A program made the position numbers and the translations under genes. DNA of 12,655 nt from Magnetovibrio sp. (GTDB lineage Bacteria > Pseudomonadota > Alphaproteobacteria > Rhodospirillales_A > JABHCV01). The notes under the pieces are model-generated. The model had not been told where the DNA came from. It was given only the letters and a program-made list of their open reading frames with translations, and searched no databases. The stretch covers positions 357,785 through 370,439 of the forward strand of contig PBDF01000007.1 in the NCBI GenBank assembly GCA_002717285.1, in the 5' to 3' direction. Below, piece after piece: positions 6,380 to 12,655 of the stretch (positions within the stretch are counted from its first letter, which is position 1; each line of letters opens with the position of its first letter).

Positions 6380-7666
6380 TTACGATTTCTTAGTGCGCAG
6401 CTTGTTCCAGTAGTCCAAACGTTTTGATATTTCTCGCTCAAACCCTTTTGTTTGTGGACGATAAAACGTTTGACGCGCCAAATCATCCGGAAAACAATTT
6501 TGCCCAGAAAAACTACCTTTTTCATCGTGATCATAAGAGTAGCCTTTACCGTAACCTAGTTTTTGCATCATCTCAGTCGTTGGATTCAACATGTGTCTTG
6601 GAGGCATCAGTGAACCTGTTTCGCTTGCCACCTTGCGTGATATTTTCTCAGCCAAATAAGCCGCATTAGACTTTGGTGCAGTCGCTAAATAAATAATACA
6701 CTGCACCAAGGCTAACTCTCCCTCTGGAGTTCCTAACCTCTCGTACGCTTGCCAAGCATTAACTGCTTGGGTCAGAGCTTGTGGATCAGCAAGGCCTATA
6801 TCTTCAACCGAGAAACGCACAAGCCGACGAGCTATATAATTTGGGTCCTCTCCGCCTGCAATCATACGAGAAAACCAATACAAAGCCCCATCTGTATCAG
6901 AACTTCGTAACGACTTATGCAAGGCACTTATTAAGTTATAATGCGTTTCTTGGGATTTATCATAGAGAGGCACACGCTTCTGCACCGCATTACTCAACGC
7001 TGTTGTATCCAAAATATCATCAAAAGGTAACTTCAGAAGAACCTCAGCCATATTTAGAAGATAACGCCCATCACCATCAGCCAATGCAAGGAGTGACGCG
7101 CGTGCACTCTTATCAAGCGGCAATCTCTTTCCTTCCCTTGTCTCAGAGCGGCGTAATAACTCTTCAAGAGCATTATTATCAAGCCGATTAAGAACCAGTA
7201 CCTGACAACGTGAAAGCAATGAGGCATTTAGCTCAAAAGATGGATTTTCTGTAGTTGCACCAATTAAAATTATAGTACCGTCTTCAACATGAGGTAAAAA
7301 AAAGTCTTGCTGGGCTCTATTAAATCTGTGCACCTCATCAACAAATAATAATGTCCCTTGGCCTTCCAATCGACGACGCTTGGCAGTTTTAAATACTGTT
7401 CTAAGTTCAGCAACGCTTGAGAATATAGCTGACAGTATATCAAAATGTAAATTGGTTTGCTCAGCAAGTAACCTAGCAATGGTCGTCTTACCTGTTCCAG
7501 GCGGCCCCCACAATATTGTTGATGTTACGGTTCCTGCATCTTTCATTCTGCCGATTGGTTTATCGTCTGCTAACAAGTGATCCTGTCCAACAACATCTTT
7601 TAGAGCTAGCGGGCGCAAGCGGTCAGCAAGAGGGCGTGGAGCTTGAGTTTCAAAAAGCGTACTCAC
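6380..7666 (-). CDS. rarA: Replication-associated recombination protein A (RarA/MgsA, AAA+ ATPase)
   Basis: RarA is a homotetrameric clamp-loader-like AAA+ ATPase that acts at stalled replication forks with SSB and RecA-linked repair. The 428 residues match the family's usual length. Walker A is GPPGTGKT at 54-61, Walker B is LLFVDE at 106-111 followed by VHRFNRAQQD, sensor 1 lies in GATTENPSF (136-144), and an arginine-finger candidate is in LLSRCQ (Arg153). The C-terminal part contains the RarA-specific LHKSLRSSDTDGALYWFSRM and the RRLVRFSVEDIGLADP segment, which distinguish it from RuvB and DnaX. The start is GTG at 7666, which shares bases with the degP stop (GTGA), giving a 4-base overlap and probable translational coupling; no strong ribosome-binding site precedes it. 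Confidence 0.96.
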   Translation of the reverse strand: MSTLFETQAPRPLADRLRPLALKDVVGQDHLLADDKPIGRMKDAGTVTSTILWGPPGTGKTTIARLLAEQTNLHFDILSAIFSSVAELRTVFKTAKRRRLEGQGTLLFVDEVHRFNRAQQDFFLPHVEDGTIILIGATTENPSFELNASLLSRCQVLVLNRLDNNALEELLRRSETREGKRLPLDKSARASLLALADGDGRYLLNMAEVLLKLPFDDILDTTALSNAVQKRVPLYDKSQETHYNLISALHKSLRSSDTDGALYWFSRMIAGGEDPNYIARRLVRFSVEDIGLADPQALTQAVNAWQAYERLGTPEGELALVQCIIYLATAPKSNAAYLAEKISRKVASETGSLMPPRHMLNPTTEMMQKLGYGKGYSYDHDEKGSFSGQNCFPDDLARQTFYRPQTKGFEREISKRLDYWNKLRTKKS

Positions 7667-9078
7667 CTGTCAACCACAACTTTTTTGACCTTACCCTCAC
7701 GTTTAATACTAATTACCCACCTATCAGTTCGTTTTTTAAGAAAACTTTCTAAGCTAACGGTATTTTTCATCGCTTTGGAATTTATTTCAATAATTTGATC
7801 ACCAATGCGAAGTCCTAAACGAGAGGCAAAACCACGCTCTTCAAGGCCGATTACATAAATACCCTCTTCATAAATCTCCAAGCCAAGTTCATCAGCTAGT
7901 GCTGGAGACATATTAGCGACCACTACACCAGACAATGGCTGATTGCCAGTCAGTGTTCGAATATCTCTTGGAGGATCCTCTGGAGGAGCCATGAGAATTA
8001 AATCAAGAACTTTCTCACGACCATTTCTCAAAACTGTCAGTTTCACTCTTTCACCAATTACAAGCGTAGCTATACGGTACCTCAATTCCTTGGGCTTATT
8101 AATTAACTTACCATCTATACTTAGAAGAACGTCACCAACTTTTATTCCTGCCTTTTTTGCTGGGCTCATTGGATTTACATTTTTTACTAGAACACCCATG
8201 GGTCGCGACATGTTCAATGTCGCAGCAATATCGGATGTTACGGTCTGAGAAGATAGCCCGAGCCAAGCCCGGACAATTCTGCCACCTTTTACCATACCTG
8301 AGACAACAGCGCTCACCATATTTGACGGTATAGCAAAACCAATACCAAGTGAACCTCCGCTCTTTGAAAAAATAGCTGTATTTATACCGACAAGCCTACC
8401 ATCCATTCCTATCAAAGCCCCGCCTGAATTGCCTGGATTAATAGCTGCATCTGTTTGAATAAAAGAGGCATAATCAGATACCCCCTCCTGAGTTCTGGCA
8501 AGTGCTGAGACAATTCCACTCGTCACCGTTTGGCCAACACCGAATGGATTACCTATAGCGAGCACAATGTCACCAACCTCAAGTTCGTCAGAATCACGAA
8601 AACTTAAGAAAGGTAGCTGCTCCCCCTCATTACTAACACGAAGAAGAGCTAAATCCGTGCGCTCATCAGTTCCAACAATCTCAGCTTCAAACTCACGTCT
8701 ATCGGTCAATACAACAGTTATTTCATCTGCCCCTTCAATAACGTGATTATTTGTGACTATTAAACCATCAGCATTGACAATAACGCCTGATCCAAGAGAG
8801 TTCTGTATGCGTTTCTGTGATTGACCCAATCTTGGCACCCTACCAAAAAACTGTCGAAAAAAAGGGTCATCAAATAATGTTGACATACGCCTTCTTTTTA
8901 CAATCTTACGGGTAAAAATATTGACTACCGCAGGAGAGGATTTTTTTACTAGTGGAGCATAAGAGAGCTCAACCTGTTGACGCGAAAAGGGTATATTTTT
9001 TTCTGCTGAAACTTTATTAGCAATAATCAAACAGAATAGTGCAGAAAAGAAAACCAGAAGTTTTTGGGTTGTTTTCAT
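7663..9078 (-). CDS. degP: DegP/HtrA family periplasmic serine protease (Do-like)
   Basis: This is an exported serine protease/chaperone that degrades misfolded envelope proteins. Numbering from the ATG at 9078 (471 residues): signal peptide 1-25 (KLLVFFSALFCLIIA core, cleavage after VSA), an LA-loop-like DPFFRQFFGR at 71-80, a trypsin-like domain with the triad His112 (TNNHVIEG), Asp142 (ERTDLALL) and Ser218 (GNSGGAL), then PDZ1 (about 272-363) and PDZ2 (about 380-470). The frame extends seven codons upstream to a GTG at 9099, inside the methyltransferase gene, but the ATG gives a proper signal peptide and starts four bases after that gene's stop, so I prefer it. The 3' end overlaps rarA by four bases. 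Two PDZ domains suggest DegP/DegQ type rather than DegS; MucD is an equivalent name. Confidence 0.94.
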   Translation of the reverse strand: MKTTQKLLVFFSALFCLIIANKVSAEKNIPFSRQQVELSYAPLVKKSSPAVVNIFTRKIVKRRRMSTLFDDPFFRQFFGRVPRLGQSQKRIQNSLGSGVIVNADGLIVTNNHVIEGADEITVVLTDRREFEAEIVGTDERTDLALLRVSNEGEQLPFLSFRDSDELEVGDIVLAIGNPFGVGQTVTSGIVSALARTQEGVSDYASFIQTDAAINPGNSGGALIGMDGRLVGINTAIFSKSGGSLGIGFAIPSNMVSAVVSGMVKGGRIVRAWLGLSSQTVTSDIAATLNMSRPMGVLVKNVNPMSPAKKAGIKVGDVLLSIDGKLINKPKELRYRIATLVIGERVKLTVLRNGREKVLDLILMAPPEDPPRDIRTLTGNQPLSGVVVANMSPALADELGLEIYEEGIYVIGLEERGFASRLGLRIGDQIIEINSKAMKNTVSLESFLKKRTDRWVISIKREGKVKKVVVDR

Positions 9079-9082
9079 CTTA

Positions 9083-9643
9083 TTAGTCTTTAATAACACG
9101 TAAAACCATGGTTTGTGTCTGGACGATATTATTATGAGTCTTCACCAAAACTTCGAGATCTTCTTGTGAAAGGTGACCATCTTGCATTTGTGTTTGTATC
9201 TGCGGGTCTAGTGTTAATTCAAGTTTTTCTAATTTGAAGTCAACACCTAAATATAATGCAAATGTGGTGTTGGCCGCCCCAATTTTCTTCCATTCAAGAT
9301 TTAAATCCTTTGAAAACAGGTTTAACATTTCTGGTAGTACCGGACGAACATGCGTTGGATCGGCCAGATAGCTATCATGACGGGGGTGAGGTACTGCTAT
9401 TGTAATCAGGGCCTGATTTTTGCAAACCCTGTACAACTCCTTCATTACACCCAAAAAAACATCTGAATCAGCCCCCAAATGCTCAAGAACATGTGTCATC
9501 ATAACCTCATCAGCTACGCTATCATCAAAGGGCCATGGGAAAACTTCAAGATCTACTTGTTGCTGAGGGTTTGTCTCTATCTCCTTATCCACATTAAGAT
9601 AGCCTTCTAAATGATTATGCCCACAGCCCAGGTTAAGCTTCAT
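9083..9643 (-). CDS. Class I SAM-dependent methyltransferase, substrate unknown
   Basis: This is a small cytoplasmic methyltransferase of 186 residues with the Rossmann-type SAM site. Motif I is LNLGCGHN at 3-10, the acidic residue after strand 2 is Asp19 in LNVDKE, and the motif IV region is DEVMMTHVLEHL (45-56). The middle segment HPRHDSYLADPTHVRP (86-101) recalls a group of predicted methyltransferases often found in surface polysaccharide clusters (COG4627-like, from memory). The substrate is unknown; a sugar or glycan role is inferred from divergent manC. The ATG at 9643 has GAGG eight bases upstream. It ends four bases before the preferred degP start, so it heads the run methyltransferase-degP-rarA and may carry their promoter. 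Confidence 0.85.
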   Translation of the reverse strand: MKLNLGCGHNHLEGYLNVDKEIETNPQQQVDLEVFPWPFDDSVADEVMMTHVLEHLGADSDVFLGVMKELYRVCKNQALITIAVPHPRHDSYLADPTHVRPVLPEMLNLFSKDLNLEWKKIGAANTTFALYLGVDFKLEKLELTLDPQIQTQMQDGHLSQEDLEVLVKTHNNIVQTQTMVLRVIKD

Positions 9644-9684
9644 TTATTTTACCTCGCATATTCCGTTCAGATATAATTCATAGT

Positions 9685-9701
9685 ATCTTATACCATAAGA
9701 T
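9685..9701. promoter_or_regulatory. Perfect inverted repeat overlapping a candidate extended -10 of the methyltransferase gene
   Basis: ATCTTAT and ATAAGAT are exact 7-base inverted arms around ACC, 42-58 bases upstream of the methyltransferase ATG, within the 221-base divergent gap to manC. On the minus strand the repeat includes TGGTATAAG, which reads as an extended -10 (TGn followed by TATAAG). A protein bound to the repeat would cover that promoter, and it could also form an RNA hairpin with a 3-base loop. Confidence 0.35.
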
Positions 9702-9820
9702 GAGTGGAGTTTAGATTATTAAGAGATTTTTTCTTATGACTTTCATACCAAACGGAGTTTATTTATCATTTCTTGGCAAAACTTAAAAATAGGATTAGTT
9801 TTTTAACTGGTACGTTCTGC

Positions 9821-9850
9821 TTTAATTTCAATAACAACTAAAATTATATA
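9821..9850 (+). promoter_or_regulatory. Candidate promoter of manC with a very short leader
   Basis: TATATA at 9845-9850 matches the -10 consensus at five of six positions, with a weak TTTAAT at 9821-9826 eighteen bases upstream. The start would fall near 9857, only about eight bases before the manC ATG. No ribosome-binding site is visible there, so the message may be leaderless or nearly so. Confidence 0.25.
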
Positions 9851-9864
9851 GCGAATATTTTGAC

Positions 9865-11280
9865 ATGCATATTCAACCTGTCATTTTATCTGGTGGCACT
9901 GGGACCAGGCTATGGCCACTTTCAAGGGCCGAGCACCCTAAGCAATTTTTGTCTTTAACGTCAGAAAACTCACTTCTACAGGAAACCCTTCTACGCTTTA
10001 GGTCAAATAGTTTTGAACTTCCTTTAATACTTTGTAACAGTGCTCATCGATTTACCGTTGCTGAACAAATAAAAGATATAAATGTCAATATTTTAGATAT
10101 CATTCTTGAACGTTATGGTAGAAATACAGCTCCCGCTGCTACTATTGCCGCAATGTTTCTTAGTAAAATTGACACAGAAGCCTTAATATTATTGTTGCCA
10201 TCCGACCATCGCATCGCCAGTCAAAATGCTCTTGAAACTGCAATCAATACTGCCTTACCGGCAGCCAAAGAAGGTCACATTGTAACTTTTGGGGTCAGGC
10301 CCAGTAGACCTGAAACGGGATACGGATATATCTTACATAAAGATGAAATTGGCTTTGCACCTGGTTGTTTTATTATACAACGCTTTATTGAAAAACCCGA
10401 CCTTAAAAAGGCAGAAGAAATGATAAATAATGAAATTTGCAGTTGGAATAGCGGTATTTTCCTATTCAAAGCAAGCACTTACCTTAAAGAAATCAAACGC
10501 TTGCAACCTGCTATCTCTTTGGCTTGTAAAAGGTCTCTTGACAATGCTACCAGAGATTTGGGGTTCTTACGTCTTGACGAAGAATCTTTTAAGAAGTGTC
10601 CAAAAATTTCTATCGATTATGCGATCATGGAACGAACAAACAAAGCCGCAATCGTTCCGGTAGATATGGGGTGGAATGATATAGGTTCATGGTCTGAATT
10701 ATGGGCCATTTCAGATAAAGATTCCGGTGGAAACGTTATAAAAGGCGACGTCTTTGTTGAAGACACTACTGGAAGCTACATTAAAACTTACAACAAAATG
10801 GTTGCTACTGTTGGTCTTAAGGATATGGTTGTTGTTGATACTGGAGATACAGTACTGGTAGCTCCAAAAAACCGTGCACAGGATGTGGGTTCAATAGTCC
10901 GGCGACTTGAACAGGAAGGCCGCACAGAGCACATACTTCCGGGCCGGGTGCGTCGCCCTTGGGGGTGGTATCAAATGCTGGACAGAGGGGCATCTTTTCA
11001 GGTCAAACGAATTTGCGTAAATCCCAAAGCACGCCTTTCCCTGCAGCGTCACCTTCACCGTGCAGAACATTGGGTGGTGGTTTCTGGTGAGGCCAAAGTC
11101 TACTGCGATGGGAGAGAAACTATTTTAGGCGAAAATCAGTCTACTTACATACCTGTGGGGGCCTCTCACCGACTTGAGAACTCAGGTGATGAACCACTTT
11201 ACTTAATCGAGGTCCAATCAGGTAATTATCTTGGTGAAGACGACATAGAGCGTCTTGAAGATGATTTTGCTCGAAAATAA
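9865..11280 (+). CDS. manC: Bifunctional mannose-1-phosphate guanylyltransferase / mannose-6-phosphate isomerase (type II)
   Basis: This enzyme makes GDP-mannose from mannose 1-phosphate and GTP. The fused C-terminal domain can interconvert fructose 6-phosphate and mannose 6-phosphate, as in AlgA, CpsB/ManC and XanB. The 471 residues match the family length. The nucleotidyltransferase domain (about 1-290) has the pyrophosphorylase signature LSGGTGTRLWPLSR (8-21) with HPKQF, then PSDH (112-115), RPETGYGYI (148-156), FIEKPDL (174-180), NSGIF (195-199) and SIDYAIME (249-256). The cupin isomerase domain (about 320-465) has RPWGWY (364-369), the metal-site QRHLHRAEHW (394-403) and a further His435 in GASHRLEN. 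The ATG is fixed by the conserved N-terminus although no ribosome-binding site is visible. It is the only plus-strand gene among minus-strand neighbours from 3391 onward. Probable role is surface polysaccharide precursor supply. Confidence 0.95.
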   Translation: MHIQPVILSGGTGTRLWPLSRAEHPKQFLSLTSENSLLQETLLRFRSNSFELPLILCNSAHRFTVAEQIKDINVNILDIILERYGRNTAPAATIAAMFLSKIDTEALILLLPSDHRIASQNALETAINTALPAAKEGHIVTFGVRPSRPETGYGYILHKDEIGFAPGCFIIQRFIEKPDLKKAEEMINNEICSWNSGIFLFKASTYLKEIKRLQPAISLACKRSLDNATRDLGFLRLDEESFKKCPKISIDYAIMERTNKAAIVPVDMGWNDIGSWSELWAISDKDSGGNVIKGDVFVEDTTGSYIKTYNKMVATVGLKDMVVVDTGDTVLVAPKNRAQDVGSIVRRLEQEGRTEHILPGRVRRPWGWYQMLDRGASFQVKRICVNPKARLSLQRHLHRAEHWVVVSGEAKVYCDGRETILGENQSTYIPVGASHRLENSGDEPLYLIEVQSGNYLGEDDIERLEDDFARK

Positions 11281-11362
11281 TTTTTTTGAACACATTTAGA
11301 ATTTAAAACAGTAAAAAATCGAACTCAATAGTGCCTCACGACCACTAAAGACTATTATAAAT

Positions 11363-11794
11363 TTATTCAGTTTCAGCAAGTTCCTGTTCTGCGGCAGCAT
11401 TTAAACGGGCAATATCCTTTGCCCCTTTTGCGTCTTTGTTGCGGTCAACCAACTCTATAATTGCCATTGGAGCCATATCGCCGTGACGACCCCCAGCTTT
11501 AAGAACACGTGTGTAACCACCTTGCCGTTCTTTGTAACGTTCAGCTAAATCAGCAAAAAGCTTACCTACAATTTCGTTATTATTGAGGACTGACAGAGCT
11601 TGACGACGGGAATGCAAATCCCCCCGTTTACCTAAAGTTATTAACTTATCAGCAATGCGACGCAACTCTTTGGCTTTGGGTAAAGTCGTTGTAATCTGCT
11701 CATGATCAAACAATGATGTAACCATATTTGCGAACATAGCTTTACGGTGCGAGCTTGTTCGGTTAAGTTTTCGTCCACTCATGCCGTGTCGCAT
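11363..11794 (-). CDS. rplQ: 50S ribosomal protein L17
   Basis: L17 is a protein of the large ribosomal subunit near the exit tunnel. The 143 residues begin with the family signature [20 protein letters not shown] and contain [19 protein letters not shown] and a conserved [20 protein letters not shown] segment (about 92-111). A charged C-terminal tail ([20 protein letters not shown]) makes it slightly longer than the E. coli protein, as is common in Alphaproteobacteria. It follows rpoA after 22 bases. A strong ribosome-binding site AAAGAGGAGA lies six bases before its ATG. It is the last gene of the rpoA operon and converges on manC; the 82 bases between them show no convincing terminator. 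Confidence 0.98.
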   Translation of the reverse strand: MRHGMSGRKLNRTSSHRKAMFANMVTSLFDHEQITTTLPKAKELRRIADKLITLGKRGDLHSRRQALSVLNNNEIVGKLFADLAERYKERQGGYTRVLKAGGRHGDMAPMAIIELVDRNKDAKGAKDIARLNAAAEQELAETE

Positions 11795-11816
11795 GACTTG
11801 TCTCCTCTTTAATTGC

Positions 11817-12655
11817 TCAGAATGGGTCTTCTAATTTCCTAGCCAGTTCTTCAATGTTTTCAGGAGGCCATTCAGGAATTTCCATACCTAAATGAAGTCC
11901 CATCTGTGACAGTACTTCCTTAATTTCATTTAAGGATTTACGGCCAAAATTAGGAGTCCTGAGCATATCTGACTCACTTTTTAGTACTAGATCACCAATG
12001 TAGATAATATTATCATTCTTTAGGCAATTCGCTGAACGAACAGAAAGTTCAAGTTCTTCAACTTTTCTAAGTAAATTTCTATTGAACGGTAGTTCATCCT
12101 TTTCTTCTTCCTTCTCGATTTCCTGAGGTTCTTCAAAATTTACAAATAATTTCAACTGATCCTGCAATATCCGCGCAGCCAAAGCCACAGCATCATCAGG
12201 TGTAACAGACCCATTAGTTGTAACCTCAAGGGAAAGTTTGTCATGGTCAGTAACCTGACCGACGCGACTGTTATCTACCTTATAACTTACTTTGTTAACA
12301 GGTGAAAAAACTGAGTCAATAGGTATAAGCCCAATGGGTGATTCTTCAACTCTGTGTTGAGTAGCCGATACATAGCCCATGCCGTGCTCCACTGTCATTT
12401 CCATTGACAGTTTTGCTCCCTTATCCATGTGGCATATAATTAAATCCGGATCCATGATATCAATATCAGGGCCAGTCTCAATATCTCCAGCTTTGACCAC
12501 GCCTGCACCAGATGAGTGTAACGTGATGCGCTTTGGGCCTTCAACATGCATACGAAGTCCCATAGACTTTACATTAAGCACTATATCTGTCACATCCTCT
12601 CGAACACCAGGAATCGATGAAAACTCATGTAGAACATTCTCTATCTGGACAGAGG
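11817..12655 (-). CDS. rpoA: DNA-directed RNA polymerase alpha subunit (partial, N-terminus outside the window)
   Basis: This is the alpha subunit, which nucleates RNA polymerase assembly and contacts UP elements and activators. The coding frame stays open to the right edge: the bases beyond 12593 translate as [20 protein letters not shown], in register with known RpoA, so the GTG at 12593 is an internal valine and not the start. About 280 residues are present and roughly 60 are missing. The N-terminal domain continues through [15 protein letters not shown] and [17 protein letters not shown] charged linker ([13 protein letters not shown]) leads to the C-terminal domain. There [12 protein letters not shown] keeps the DNA-contact Arg and the NCLK residues (E. 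coli Arg265 and 268-271), followed by [13 protein letters not shown]. It ends with TGA, 22 bases before rplQ. Confidence 0.98.
   Translation of the reverse strand, partial: SVQIENVLHEFSSIPGVREDVTDIVLNVKSMGLRMHVEGPKRITLHSSGAGVVKAGDIETGPDIDIMDPDLIICHMDKGAKLSMEMTVEHGMGYVSATQHRVEESPIGLIPIDSVFSPVNKVSYKVDNSRVGQVTDHDKLSLEVTTNGSVTPDDAVALAARILQDQLKLFVNFEEPQEIEKEEEKDELPFNRNLLRKVEELELSVRSANCLKNDNIIYIGDLVLKSESDMLRTPNFGRKSLNEIKEVLSQMGLHLGMEIPEWPPENIEELARKLEDPF

Noticed and set aside
6424..7752. Several plus-strand open frames of 66-136 codons opposite rarA and degP
   Set aside because: They are antisense to well-supported genes, have no family features and no start signals. They look like by-products of the real coding frames.
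9079..9099. GTG at 9099 as the degP start
   Set aside because: It lies inside the methyltransferase gene and would put seven extra residues before an otherwise ideal signal peptide. The ATG at 9078 lies just after the methyltransferase stop and gives the expected N-terminus.
11281..11362. Bidirectional terminator between manC and rplQ
   Set aside because: Only short, interrupted inverted repeats (AATAGT/ACTATT around an 18-base loop) are present, with no T-run next to them.
12593..12655. GTG at 12593 as the rpoA start
   Set aside because: The frame continues upstream to the window edge with typical RpoA sequence ([14 protein letters not shown]), so the gene is cut by the window and the GTG is internal.

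Overview
This AT-rich window (by eye roughly 40% G+C) looks like chromosomal DNA of a low-GC alphaproteobacterium, perhaps a marine lineage. The main evidence is the minus-strand order rpoA, rplQ, degP-type protease, rarA, rluC, HAD phosphatase, atp12. As I know it, this neighbourhood is typical of Alphaproteobacteria, and ATP12-family F1-ATPase chaperones in bacteria are largely an alphaproteobacterial (and mitochondrial) trait. I cannot name a genus or species from the sequence alone.

Layout from left to right. Positions 1-304 hold no supportable gene. Positions 305-1830 (minus) are a small copper operon, copC then copD, followed by a third short reading frame that is broken by two in-frame TAG codons. 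Facing away from it is cueR (2074-2469, plus), whose Cu(I)-selective residues are intact. A tRNA-Leu(GAG) gene lies at 2499-2586 (minus), then lipB (octanoyltransferase, plus). From 3391 to 12655 almost everything is on the minus strand: atp12 and an HAD phosphatase overlapping by 4 bases, rluC, a 404-base gap without a recognisable gene, rarA and degP overlapping by 4 bases, and a SAM-dependent methyltransferase just upstream of degP. The plus-strand manC (GDP-mannose synthesis) interrupts the block, and rplQ and the C-terminal part of rpoA close it. rpoA runs off the right edge.

How the genes fit together. CueR, CopC and CopD form a copper-sensing and copper-handling module, although I could not find a standard CueR operator in the divergent region. 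LipB serves lipoate attachment to 2-oxoacid dehydrogenases. ATP12 serves ATP synthase assembly. RluC, tRNA-Leu, L17 and RpoA are translation and transcription housekeeping. DegP and RarA cover envelope protein quality control and replication-fork maintenance. ManC and the methyltransferase look like a polysaccharide-related insertion between rplQ and degP.

The points most worth a second look are the amber-interrupted reading frame after copD, the manC/methyltransferase insertion with its divergent control region, and the 404-base gap where many relatives carry crcB. I found no CRISPR array, insertion sequence, phage gene or clearly new defence system. Most of the window is conventional core genome.
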